DNA of 13,034 nt from Desulfobulbaceae bacterium UBA2276 (GCA_002347085.1 DDWW01000009.1:1-13034), one strand, 5' to 3'. Counted from the stretch's first letter, positions 1 through 7,080 are shown. The notes: generated by a model not told the origin, from the sequence alone. Made by a program: numbers and translations.

Positions 1-60
1 TTAGAGGCCGTTACTGAAAAGAGCAAGGCTCTTTTTGCTCTTTTCAGTTTACGGCCTCTT
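1..60. terminator. Long imperfect stem-loop at the left edge, candidate terminator downstream of tatC
   Basis: Bases 3-25 and 36-59 form an inverted repeat of about 23 bp (AGAGGCCGT...ACTGAAAAGAGCA against its complement) with one small mismatch/indel and a loop of roughly ten bases. It lies 118 bp beyond the tatC stop, in the direction of tatC transcription. No clean U-tract can be seen because the window stops there, so termination is inferred from position and stem length. It could also end a gene entering from the left. The imperfect pairing argues against a fold-back artefact like the one at the right end. Confidence 0.5.
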
Positions 61-177
61 ATGCAACGTCAAATAAACAGCAATCTTTTCCGGCTGTTTC
101 TTGGTGTGGCGTCTGGCCGACAAAACACGCAAACTGCCGTAGTGACCATTACGCCAGCCCTGTAGCTCCCACCCATT
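61..177 (-). other. Short open stretch after tatC, in frame with it, no assigned gene
   Basis: Directly after the tatC TAA, the same minus-strand frame stays open for 42 codons until a TAA at 49-51 inside the stem of the edge hairpin. The peptide is strongly basic toward its end (...ARRHTKKQPEKIAVYLTLHKRP). It has no ATG; the nearest ATG, just behind the tatC stop, lies in another frame and would give about 35 residues. I recognise no family. It could be chance, a gene remnant, or a small basic protein with an unusual start. Confidence 0.2.
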
Positions 178-873
178 TTATTTAACCCGCATCATCCAAA
201 GAATCACAATACCGGCCTCATACAGCAAATACAGGGGGCCACCCATGAGCAGCATGTTCACAATATCAGGGGTCGGAGTCAGCATGGCGGCGACGATGGC
301 AATCAGCAATAAGGCATACCGCCGATTCTTTGCAAAAAAACTACGAGGACAGACCCCGACCCGGGCCAGAAAAACCATAAAAACAGGAAGTTCAAAGATG
401 GCACCAAAGGCCAGGATAAACAAGGTGACGAAATTGACAAAACGACTGATGGATATAACCGGGCGCAGTTGTTCTGAGCCAAATCCGAGGAGAAATTTGA
501 TCCCCAAAGGCAGGGTCAAAAAATAGCAGAACAAGGTCCCTGCATAAAAAAGCAGGGAAGTAAAGAACACAAAAAAGAACAACGGCACCCCTTCCACCCC
601 AAAAGGCTTGCCCAAAGCCCGCCAGAAGACTGCCAAAATCCATGGCACCAAGGCATACAAAGCGGAAAAGGCCGCCAGTTTCACATGGGCCAGAAACGGG
701 CCCGCCACCGTGAAAAAGTAAAGTTTCTCCGTGAGATGGTTCTGCACCACTCGCAACAGATCTGGGGTCAGAAAAAAGATGGCAACCGTGACGACAACGA
801 CACCCAATCCCAATGCCCGTAGTGATTTGCGCAACTCGCCGATAAAGATTACTGCTTTATTGCGCAGATCCAT
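178..873 (-). CDS. tatC: Sec-independent protein translocase subunit TatC
   Basis: TatC is the multi-spanning inner-membrane core of the twin-arginine translocase; it binds the RR signal peptide of folded cargo and recruits TatA. The 231-residue product is slightly shorter than the usual ~250. The N-terminal 'GELRK' (Glu13) matches the conserved HL.ELR cytoplasmic motif. Hydrophobic segments lie near residues 20-37, 68-87, 98-120, 144-169, 186-202 and 205-227, giving the expected six spans. Glu161 in 'FELP' and Asp203 in 'LTPTPD' match conserved TatC acidic residues, and 'GPLYLLYE' is the typical C-terminal signature. The ATG lies 39 bp behind the ribonuclease stop with no Shine-Dalgarno that I can see, so translation may depend on the upstream gene. 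No tatA or tatB is in the window, so they are presumably elsewhere in the genome. Confidence 0.95.
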   Translation of the reverse strand: MDLRNKAVIFIGELRKSLRALGLGVVVVTVAIFFLTPDLLRVVQNHLTEKLYFFTVAGPFLAHVKLAAFSALYALVPWILAVFWRALGKPFGVEGVPLFFFVFFTSLLFYAGTLFCYFLTLPLGIKFLLGFGSEQLRPVISISRFVNFVTLFILAFGAIFELPVFMVFLARVGVCPRSFFAKNRRYALLLIAIVAAMLTPTPDIVNMLLMGGPLYLLYEAGIVILWMMRVK

Positions 874-912
874 AAAGGGAAAAGCAAAGGGTAGAGGGTG
901 AAGGATGTATCA

Positions 913-3204
913 CTACTGCTCTTTCGGCTGCCGCTCTTTTTCTTCCTTATGGAACAGGATCTCATTATCCGCAGGTTTCAAAGTTGGATCAGCGACGATA
1001 TCCACCGAGATTTTGTGCCGGTTTTCGAGATCAATAAGCTCGTGCCGCTTGTTATTCAGAAGATAATGAGCCACATCAAGGGGGAAACGACACTCAATTC
1101 TGCCCACCGTCTTGCGGCTGGCACCGGTCTGAATCCGCCGCAGATAAAAGAGGGCCAGGGTCTCCACAGAGCGGACTACACCACGCCCCAGACAATGCGG
1201 GCAGATCTGATAATTGAGGGCCTCAATGGGAGCCCCCAGCTTCTGCCGTGAAATCTGCATCAAACCGAATTTAGAGATCCGGCTGATATCCACCTTGGCC
1301 TTATCCCGTTTCATCGCTATCTTGACCTGCCGTTCCACCTCGCGGATATTCTTCTGACTTCGCATATCGATGAAATCAACGACGATCAGCCCCCCTAGAT
1401 CGCGCAGCCGGAGCTGCCGGGCCAGCTCAGTTGCCGCTTCCATGTTGGCCTTGAAGATTGAGTCCTCAAAATTCTGCCCCTTACCGGTGGAACCTGAATT
1501 CACATCAATAGCCACCAGGGCCTCAGTGGGATCAATGACGATTGAGCCCCCAGAGGGCAGAAAGACCTGGGGCTGATAGATTGATTCGATCTGATCTTCA
1601 ACATTATACTGATTGAAAATCGGCCTGGCCCCCTTGTGCAGTCTGACCTTGGTGGTTTTTTGTTTGTCAGGCAGCATATCAATGAAATCCTGGACCTTTT
1701 CCATGGCGGCCAGGTCATCCACCAGGATCTCCTTGATCTCTGGATCAAAATGCTCCCGCAGAAAGCGGAGCACACAATCATGATCCTGATAGACCAGGCC
1801 AACCCCTTCCATGCTCTGCCCCTTACCCTTTATCTCACCCCACAGCTTGAGCAGGTAATTGATATCCTTGGATAATGAGGCCTCGGTCAGATCAATACTG
1901 GCGGTACGGACGATCCAGCCAATCCCTTCCGGGATCTCCAGACCGCCCATAATCTCACGCAAATTTGAGCGTTTTTCCTCACCCGATATTTTCCTCGATA
2001 TCCCGGAGGAATCAGAGCCGGGCATGAGCACCACGCAACGCCCAGGCAGTGAGAGATAGGTGGTCATATTGGCACCCTTACTCCCCACCTCTTCTTTCAC
2101 GACCTGGACCAGCATCTCCTGCCCACGCTCCAGCACCTCATTGATGTTCAGTTTTTTCCACTGATGCTGTTCAATCAGTTTCATGGTCTTCTCGCTGACA
2201 TCATGCCGGTAATACTCGGGATGGATCTCGCTGAAGGGCAAGAAACCATTTTTATCCGGTCCGTAATCAACAAAGGCCGCCTGGAGATTCGACTCGATCG
2301 CCACAATCTTGGCCTTGTAGATATTGCTTTTCGTATGCTCCCTGGACACGGTTGAGACATGGATAGATTCCAGACGACCATCTTCGAGGATGGCAATGCG
2401 GCACTCTTCAGGCTCCTCGGCATTGATCAGCAAACGGCTGATCGTGGTTTTGGCCACCTTCTCATCTTCCACATCAGGAACCTCATCACTCTCCTCGTCC
2501 TGAACATCAAGGGTCTCTGCGAGTGGCTTTTTCCGCCCCCGCGAACGGGAAGGACGTTTGCCGGCGGCAGGGGACTGGCCTGGAATTGCCGACATCTCAC
2601 CGGCTTCCTCCGGTTGCGCTTGTAACAGGGACTCATCGCCAGAAGGTATCTCACCCTCTCCCTCCTCGGGAGAGGGCTGCATCATTGCGGCAGAACCCTC
2701 CTCACCGTCACCATCCAGGGCAATCACTTCGGCCTTTTTCCGCCGCGACCGTGGTGGTCGCCGGCCACTCTTTTTCGGCGCCCCGCTTATCTCGCCTCCG
2801 ACCTCAACTGTTACGTCTCCACCTGCTACACCCTCCTGACCAGAGCTGGTCTGGCCGGCTACTTTATCCCCCTCGGTCGTTCCCTGTTCTCCCATCGGAG
2901 GCATCAAGGCAGATTCAACCACCTCAGCAACGACATCCGTCTTTTTTCGCCTCGGGCGGGCAGGTCTTCGGTTTGGCTTTTTCGGCGGTTCCTCAGTCTC
3001 TGGGAGCGCATCGGGGACAGACTCTCGCTCAGCCTTTGGGGACTTTGGTGCTACCAAATCCTGCGTATCTTGTGGCGCCGCCTTGGACATGACAACCTCC
3101 TCGGCTACCGAGCTCTTCCACCAGGCCCCAGTTGTCACTTTGATCTTTTTTTCTCCCTGCTCGGGAGTTGCGTCCTGCTCAGGGTTTGTTTTCTTTTCAG
3201 TCAT
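913..3204 (-). CDS. rng: Ribonuclease E/G family endoribonuclease with long N-terminal basic/acidic extension
   Basis: Single-strand endoribonuclease of the RNase E/G family, acting in rRNA maturation and mRNA decay. The open frame begins at a TTG (3210), but AAGGA sits eight bases before the ATG at 3204, so I start there (763 aa; numbering here counts the TTG as residue 1). Residues 1-250 are low-complexity acidic/Gly/Pro sequence carrying three basic motifs (81-90, 150-159, 218-228). The catalytic part follows: S1 domain ~290-390, a 5'-sensor/RNase H-like portion to ~500, and a DNase I-like domain with Asp569 ('AIDVNSG') and Asp612 ('VVDFIDM') matching the Mg-binding aspartates D303 and D346 of E. 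coli RNase E. The Zn-link is CPHC at 670-673, and a short small domain ends the protein. There is no C-terminal degradosome scaffold; the disordered part is N-terminal instead. Whether it is functionally RNase E or RNase G cannot be told from sequence alone, so the symbol is provisional. tatC follows 39 bp downstream. Confidence 0.96.
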   Translation of the reverse strand: MTEKKTNPEQDATPEQGEKKIKVTTGAWWKSSVAEEVVMSKAAPQDTQDLVAPKSPKAERESVPDALPETEEPPKKPNRRPARPRRKKTDVVAEVVESALMPPMGEQGTTEGDKVAGQTSSGQEGVAGGDVTVEVGGEISGAPKKSGRRPPRSRRKKAEVIALDGDGEEGSAAMMQPSPEEGEGEIPSGDESLLQAQPEEAGEMSAIPGQSPAAGKRPSRSRGRKKPLAETLDVQDEESDEVPDVEDEKVAKTTISRLLINAEEPEECRIAILEDGRLESIHVSTVSREHTKSNIYKAKIVAIESNLQAAFVDYGPDKNGFLPFSEIHPEYYRHDVSEKTMKLIEQHQWKKLNINEVLERGQEMLVQVVKEEVGSKGANMTTYLSLPGRCVVLMPGSDSSGISRKISGEEKRSNLREIMGGLEIPEGIGWIVRTASIDLTEASLSKDINYLLKLWGEIKGKGQSMEGVGLVYQDHDCVLRFLREHFDPEIKEILVDDLAAMEKVQDFIDMLPDKQKTTKVRLHKGARPIFNQYNVEDQIESIYQPQVFLPSGGSIVIDPTEALVAIDVNSGSTGKGQNFEDSIFKANMEAATELARQLRLRDLGGLIVVDFIDMRSQKNIREVERQVKIAMKRDKAKVDISRISKFGLMQISRQKLGAPIEALNYQICPHCLGRGVVRSVETLALFYLRRIQTGASRKTVGRIECRFPLDVAHYLLNNKRHELIDLENRHKISVDIVADPTLKPADNEILFHKEEKERQPKEQ

Positions 3205-3211
3205 TCTCAAT

Positions 3212-3216
3212 TTCCT
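3212..3216 (-). promoter_or_regulatory. Ribosome binding site deciding the RNase E/G start
   Basis: On the minus strand AAGGA lies eight bases ahead of the ATG at 3202-3204 but only one or two bases ahead of the TTG at 3208-3210. The spacing strongly favours the ATG. Confidence 0.6.
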
Positions 3217-3220
3217 TAAA

Positions 3221-3262
3221 ATTCAGCCCCATCCTCCCGAAACAGACAGGAGGGTGCTGAAT
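3221..3262 (-). promoter_or_regulatory. Stem-loop in the leader of the RNase E/G gene
   Basis: ATTCAGC (3221-3227) pairs with GCTGAAT (3256-3262), and CCTCC (3233-3237) with GGAGG (3249-3253), giving an interrupted hairpin 17 bases ahead of the ATG. E. coli rne is autoregulated through a 5'-UTR hairpin bound by its own product, so an analogous role is plausible, but only the fold and its position are visible here. Confidence 0.35.
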
Positions 3263-3270
3263 TGCTCATG

Positions 3271-3303
3271 ACACCTTTGAGACATTACAGACCATCAGGT
3301 GTC
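3271..3303 (-). promoter_or_regulatory. Promoter-like boxes and a dyad upstream of the RNase E/G gene
   Basis: GACACCT (3271-3277) and AGGTGTC (3297-3303) are exact inverted arms around 19 bases. On the minus strand a TTGACG (3308-3303) and a TAATGT (3287-3282), 15 bases apart, could be -35 and -10 boxes. The spacing is short of ideal. The dyad lies across this putative promoter, so it may be an operator or the first hairpin of the leader RNA. Confidence 0.25.
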
Positions 3304-3304
3304 G

Positions 3305-3342
3305 TCAATAAATAAATGTCACCGCCACACAAGGCTGGTGAC
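3305..3342 (-). terminator. Rho-independent terminator of the radical SAM gene
   Basis: In the minus-strand transcript GTCACC-AGCC pairs with GGC-GGTGAC (genome 3318-3326 with 3333-3342, one-base bulge, six-base loop), followed at once by ATTTATTTATT. It lies about 80 bp after the radical SAM stop and before the ribonuclease leader, separating the two transcription units. Confidence 0.6.
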
Positions 3343-3419
3343 CTCCATGGGCCCGGCATGCTCCAAAGCATCCATCCCAATACAATTACTTAAAAATACT
3401 CAAATCACTCAAGATACTT

Positions 3420-4400
3420 TCAATGTTCCCTGCAGACCGCTACATGCTGATAAAATTCTTTATCAGCATGAACGATCTTCTCAATCCGGCCAGCGTCAAC
3501 AAGCACCCGCACACATTCCTCGGTCAGTTCCAGATCCTGCACATGCAAGGCGCGATCAATTTCTGCAAGGGGACAAGGCCGACGTTGAAGCATGGCCGCA
3601 ATCTCCTCGACCAGTTTTTCCCGTAACTGCTGCCCTCGCCCCTCTCTTTTTTTCTCAATGGCCTGAAAATCAACCAGAATCTCTACACGGCCGGCATAGC
3701 CATCAGCCAACATGGCTGCCGCCTGTTCCATCTTTTCCCGGGTTACTGGCCGAGCCCTGCCATCCATGGGAGGACGGGCCACCGTATTCAACTGAATTCG
3801 CGCGGGATTGATTTTCCGCACCGCCTGCTGCAAAGCCGTCAGATCCTCGAAACTATCATTGATCTCTCTGACCAGCAGAATCTCCAGCCATACCTCCCCG
3901 CGAAATTCATGGCTGAAGAGGGCAAGACCTTCAATAACCTGCTCAAGATTCACCGAGGATGCCGGTTGATTCACCCGCTCGAAACTCTCCTGCCGGGCCG
4001 CATCCAAGGAAGGAATCACAATATCAGCACCAGCCAGATCGGCGCGGACTTGCGGATCAAAGAAAAGGGTACCGTTGGTCAGAACCGCTACCGGCTTATC
4101 CGTTCGGGCCTTTAAATGGGCAATGATTGTCCCGATTCCAGTGTGCAAGGTCGGCTCGCCCATGGCCGTCAAGGTAAAGACATCAATAGGTCGCCCGACA
4201 GTCCCGGTTGCCAGGACTTCATCAATCTCCCGCAGGATATCCTCTGTGGGCACATATTCTTTGCGCTCGCAGGTCAGATCTGTCGTAACCCCAACCTCAC
4301 AATAAATGCAGTTGAGCGTACAAATTTTAGGGGGAAGCAGATCGATGCCTAATGAATGCCCAAGACGCCTCGAATAAACCGGGCCAAAAAGATATTTCAT
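3420..4400 (-). CDS. Radical SAM protein of the COG0731-like (wyosine-synthetase-related) group
   Basis: A 326-residue iron-sulfur enzyme expected to cleave S-adenosylmethionine reductively. The N-terminus 'FGPVYSRRLGHSLGIDLLPPK' leads into the cluster motif C27-x3-C31-x2-C34 ('CTLNCIYC'), and 'MGEPTLH' near residue 81 is the SAM-contacting GEP motif. This pattern is typical of a widespread bacterial group annotated only as radical SAM protein; it is related to archaeal Taw1 by family, but the bacterial substrate is unknown to me. The last ~80 residues, after the barrel, look like a small winged-helix-type tail. The ATG fits homologues starting 'MKYLFGP'; GGAAGG lies 18 bases upstream, which is far for a Shine-Dalgarno. 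It appears monocistronic, with its own terminator. Confidence 0.92.
   Translation of the reverse strand: MKYLFGPVYSRRLGHSLGIDLLPPKICTLNCIYCEVGVTTDLTCERKEYVPTEDILREIDEVLATGTVGRPIDVFTLTAMGEPTLHTGIGTIIAHLKARTDKPVAVLTNGTLFFDPQVRADLAGADIVIPSLDAARQESFERVNQPASSVNLEQVIEGLALFSHEFRGEVWLEILLVREINDSFEDLTALQQAVRKINPARIQLNTVARPPMDGRARPVTREKMEQAAAMLADGYAGRVEILVDFQAIEKKREGRGQQLREKLVEEIAAMLQRRPCPLAEIDRALHVQDLELTEECVRVLVDAGRIEKIVHADKEFYQHVAVCREH
3443..3470. repeat. Perfect 12-bp hairpin inside the 3' end of the radical SAM gene
   Basis: CATGCTGATAAA (3443-3454) and its exact complement (3459-3470) flank ATTC. The stretch encodes 'HADKEFYQH', about eight residues before the stop. It lies ~20 bases before the stop codon on the coding strand and ~100 bases before the terminator. 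Confidence 0.7.
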
Positions 4401-4430
4401 CGCTTCATCACACTCAATGCCTTCCAGCAG

Positions 4431-4445
4431 GAAAAGACTCTTTTC
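4431..4445. promoter_or_regulatory. 15-bp palindrome, possible operator upstream of the radical SAM gene
   Basis: GAAAAGA-C-TCTTTTC is a perfect odd palindrome 30 bp upstream of the radical SAM ATG. It could be a repressor site or chance; no factor can be named. Confidence 0.25.
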
Positions 4446-4527
4446 TCAACTACGATTACCGCAGACGGGCGTGACCCACGCGTTGAAAAAATAAAACAAT
4501 CTCCCTTCATTATCAAGGTAAATCGTC

Positions 4528-4570
4528 ATTACTCAGGTGTTTAGATTGAAGCCTGGAGGCTGAAGCATAT
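4528..4570 (+). repeat. Dispersed intergenic repeat, copy 1
   Basis: The segment ending AGGCTGAAGCATAT (4557-4570) closely resembles 10729-10773: about 24 of the last 30 bases agree, including the TGAAG block and the whole 14-base end. The region in front (ACTCAGGTGTTTAG) looks like a degraded form of the ACTACCCGGGTAGTTAC block of the other copy. Both copies have the same orientation and lie between genes. Confidence 0.55.
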
Positions 4571-4930
4571 AATCAATCACGCAACGCTCAGACCAAACCA
4601 GCGGCTAACGCTTTCATCTCACCCTCATCCACAGATAACTTGCTCTGAACAAATCACTCATCAGTCAATCTGTTCTCAACTAATGATTCTTAAATTTCCG
4701 CAAAAAAATCCCCAGCTTTGGCGGAGGTTATTTAACTTTTTGTTAACGAAAATATATCTGACTCCTTATCACAAACTCATATGCACCCTTTATAACGTAT
4801 GCAAGGAAGTCAATACAGGGGAGTCAACTCAATTTGCCGTACAAAAATTTTCCCAGAGGAGGAGTTACGTAAACTGCTTTACCAAAGGTATGAGGTGAGG
4901 ACATTAAACCATCAAAAGTCAGCAGCCAAC

Positions 4931-4936
4931 AAGGAG
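4931..4936 (+). promoter_or_regulatory. Ribosome binding site of the PHP gene
   Basis: AAGGAG ends five bases before the ATG at 4942, a near-ideal Shine-Dalgarno that fixes the start. Confidence 0.8.
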
Positions 4937-4941
4937 AAAAA

Positions 4942-6669
4942 ATGAAAAAATCTTTGAAAGTAATAGCCTTGACCGTGACTGTAATTGTACCATTCATGAC
5001 AGCTTCTGCTTCCGAAGCAAAAAAAACTGATACCTATCAGAGACAGGAAAGAGAACGGCACGAAGAACACTTGGAAAAGAAGGAAGGCCGCAGCAAATGG
5101 CTTGCCGGCGATTTCCATCAGCATTCGCTCTATACGGACGGATCAACGCCATTTGATTTCGAAATGTCAAAAAACAATGAATTCGGTCTTGACTGGTGGG
5201 CCAACTCCGAGCATGGCGGCGCACGTAACCGCGATGGCGAGGGCGTGAGCTGGCTCTATACGGCAAAGTATCCGGTCAACCCGATCCTGGGAGATTTCCC
5301 GGAGAAAGGGAACATGTATCGCTGGCAGTCCCTGCGCGATTTCGTCTACCCCGATATCCTGAGAAATCGTGAGCTGTACCCCGACAAAAAAATCGCTTCC
5401 GGCGTGGAATGGAACGTTCCGGGCCATGAGCACTGCAGTACAGGTATTGTGGCCGAGGACGCCAGCGCCATCAGTGCCTGGGAGTATATGTATGACGCAT
5501 CCGACGACGATACAAGCAGGGACGGCGAGGTGACGCCGTACGGTGTGCTGGCCAAGCACAACGGTAAATCCTACCAGTGGGTGAACGGCAGCAAAATCGT
5601 TACCAAGAAAGCCGTTGCGGATCAGCACGCCGATGCCGTTGCCGGTTGCGGTTGGATGCAGGAGCAGCTTGAGAAAGGCAACATCGATGAGGCCTGGGTC
5701 GTTTTTGGCCATATCGAGAGAAACGGGGCCTGGAGCACCGGCGGCTATGACGTCAATAATTTTCGTGATTTCAACAATGCCGGCCCAGATGTCTGCTTCG
5801 GTTTTGAGGGAGCACCAGGCCATCAGGTCAATTCGGGCCGAGGCGGTTTCGGCACCAAGGCTTTCGGCGGGACATACGGCGGAGCGGGATTTTACACGGC
5901 AACCCTCGGTGGCCTGTGGGACGCCATGTTGGGTGAAGGGCGGCACTGGTACAATTTCGCCAGTTCAGACTACCATAGTCATTACACCGCGGGCGGGGAT
6001 GATTTCTATCCCGGCGAATACCAGAAGACCTGGACCAAAACAGAGGATAAAAACTGGGACGGTGATATCTCCTTGGAAGAGATCACTGCCGGTCTCCGCT
6101 CCGGCAACTCCTTCCACGTTATGGGTGATCTGATTGATGCCCTTGAATTCAGCGCCCGGCATCATTCAGAGAAGGTGGAGATGGGCGGGGATCTCGTGAT
6201 CCGTAAAGATCATGCAAACGACAAAGATCATTCTAAAAAAGAACCGGTAGTTATCAAAATCAAGTTCAAGAGCCCGGTTGCGAACAACAACGGTGACACC
6301 CCGGTTGTTAACCACCTCGACCTGATCGCAGGCGAGATTACCGGGATGATTTCCCCAGACAGCCCGGATTACAGGAAGGCTACCAATGAAACCACAAAAG
6401 TGCTTGCCACCTTCACTGCCGCCGACTGGGAAGTGGATGAGCAAGGCTACAACGTGATCACCTACCGCCTCATGGATCTCGACAGAAGCATGTACTTCCG
6501 TCTGCGTGGCACCAACCAGGCGGTTAACACCCCATACGAGACGGACGAGAGGGGCAACCCGCTGGCCGACTCACTGGCCACAGCTAATCTCGGAGTTGAC
6601 GAGGCCGAAGAGGCTTGGAAAGATCTGTGGTTCTATTCAAACCCGATCTTTGTAAAGGTGGAAAGATAA
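4942..6669 (+). CDS. Secreted PHP-domain-like metallohydrolase with an EF-hand-type loop
   Basis: The 575-residue product begins with a classical signal peptide (MKKSLKVIALTVTVIVPFMTASASEA), then a short highly charged linker (27-52). Residues 53-350 resemble a PHP metal-dependent phosphoesterase: 'GDFHQHSLYTDGS' (His59, His61), 'NSEHGG' (Glu90, His91), Glu156 in 'GVEWN', His257 in 'FGHIE', and 'SSDYHSHY' (Asp343, His345), in the order expected for the metal ligands of that fold. Residues 369-380 (DKNWDGDISLEE) match a canonical EF-hand calcium loop, followed by 'ITAGLRSGNSFHVMGD', a segment common after the PHP core. A His/Lys/Asp-rich insert (405-434) precedes a beta-rich C-terminal region. 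There is no lipobox, so it should be periplasmic or exported. The substrate is unknown, and assignment to a particular DUF needs a profile search. It has its own strong terminator and looks monocistronic. Confidence 0.75.
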   Translation: MKKSLKVIALTVTVIVPFMTASASEAKKTDTYQRQERERHEEHLEKKEGRSKWLAGDFHQHSLYTDGSTPFDFEMSKNNEFGLDWWANSEHGGARNRDGEGVSWLYTAKYPVNPILGDFPEKGNMYRWQSLRDFVYPDILRNRELYPDKKIASGVEWNVPGHEHCSTGIVAEDASAISAWEYMYDASDDDTSRDGEVTPYGVLAKHNGKSYQWVNGSKIVTKKAVADQHADAVAGCGWMQEQLEKGNIDEAWVVFGHIERNGAWSTGGYDVNNFRDFNNAGPDVCFGFEGAPGHQVNSGRGGFGTKAFGGTYGGAGFYTATLGGLWDAMLGEGRHWYNFASSDYHSHYTAGGDDFYPGEYQKTWTKTEDKNWDGDISLEEITAGLRSGNSFHVMGDLIDALEFSARHHSEKVEMGGDLVIRKDHANDKDHSKKEPVVIKIKFKSPVANNNGDTPVVNHLDLIAGEITGMISPDSPDYRKATNETTKVLATFTAADWEVDEQGYNVITYRLMDLDRSMYFRLRGTNQAVNTPYETDERGNPLADSLATANLGVDEAEEAWKDLWFYSNPIFVKVER

Positions 6670-6699
6670 TTAATTATTTGTTTTTCTTTTCTTTGCAAC

Positions 6700-6746
6700 A
6701 AAGGAACAAAGGAAAAAAGTTGTTTTCCTTTGTTCCTTTTTGTTTT
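6700..6746 (+). terminator. Strong Rho-independent terminator of the PHP gene
   Basis: A perfect 17-bp stem (AAAGGAACAAAGGAAAA, 6700-6716, with 6723-6739), loop AAGTTG, and a T-tract running from the stem to TTTTTGTTTT. It begins about 30 bp after the PHP stop. Confidence 0.9.
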
Positions 6747-6828
6747 CGGCGCCATCTTGCAGTCCACAATATTGTCAACAAATAGAATCGGCCGGTGTTA
6801 CACCAAACCAACTGTTCGGTCCTGACCT

Positions 6829-6856
6829 TTGCTTACATCTGCCGACCTCGTATAAA
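6829..6856 (+). promoter_or_regulatory. Candidate sigma-70 promoter in the lptD upstream region
   Basis: TTGCTT (6829-6834) and TATAAA (6851-6856) are separated by 16 bases. If used, it would give a leader of about 480 bases before lptD. Confidence 0.3.
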
Positions 6857-6874
6857 ATGAAAAACTACCTTTTG

Positions 6875-6883
6875 TGTTATAAT
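6875..6883 (+). promoter_or_regulatory. Candidate extended -10 promoter
   Basis: TGTTATAAT is an exact extended -10 element (TGn-TATAAT). No good -35 is seen 17 bases upstream, which extended -10 promoters tolerate. It would start transcription about 450 bases ahead of lptD. Confidence 0.35.
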
Positions 6884-6995
6884 GATTTCAACATGTTACA
6901 TGGCAAGAAATCGCCAGAACAGGATTTTTTTCAAGACCGTCACATCTACTACTTTTCACTCACGTTTTTGAACCTGAGCCCCGCCGGAGGCGAAA

Positions 6996-7080
6996 GGCGA
7001 TTGTGCCGCTCCATCGCCGTCACTAACAAGACCGGCAACAACTCACCATTGCCTAAGACCAAACACCTTCCACAATCGCC
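6996..7080 (+). promoter_or_regulatory. Mutually exclusive pairings in the lptD leader
   Basis: GGCGATTGTG (6996-7005) is exactly complementary to CACAATCGCC (7071-7080), while its first six bases can instead pair with ATCGCC at 7013-7018. A small CGCC-GGA-GGCG hairpin lies immediately in front. Such a choice of folds is what an attenuator or structured small RNA would show, but I do not recognise a known riboswitch class. Confidence 0.25.

Larger units (their letters stand above)
4401..4941. other. Divergent intergenic spacer, 541 bp, no supported gene
   Basis: Separates the minus-strand radical SAM gene from the plus-strand PHP gene and so must hold promoters for both. I see a GAAAAGACTCTTTTC palindrome (4431-4445), a copy of a dispersed repeat (4528-4570), AT-rich DNA with GTTATTTAAC/GTTAAC near 4727-4746, and a weak -10-like TATAAC (4791-4796) without a good -35. 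The small open frames here (for example 4683-4898) have no family resemblance or convincing start signal. Confidence 0.6.

Noticed and set aside
1..60. Left-edge inverted repeat as a second fold-back artefact
   Set aside because: The arms differ by a mismatch/indel and the loop is short, unlike the exact 63-bp copy at the right end; a natural stem-loop is the simpler reading.
2523..3092. 189-codon plus-strand open frame opposite the ribonuclease extension
   Set aside because: Antisense shadow of low-complexity Glu/Arg/Pro codons; the peptide is a Pro/His/Arg/Ser jumble.
3198..3232. 11-codon leader peptide starting at an ATG in the ribonuclease leader and overlapping its start
   Set aside because: The GGGAGG lies directly against the ATG with no spacing, so initiation is unlikely, and the peptide has no regulatory codon run.
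4624..4632. TCATCCACA resembling a DnaA box
   Set aside because: One mismatch to consensus, single occurrence, no cluster and no origin-linked genes nearby.
4683..4898. 71-codon open frame in the divergent spacer
   Set aside because: No ribosome binding site or recognisable motif; it fills the space where the PHP gene's promoter should be.
5167..5946. 259-codon minus-strand open frame inside the PHP gene
   Set aside because: Antisense to well-conserved PHP metal-binding motifs; no start signal and no recognisable domain.
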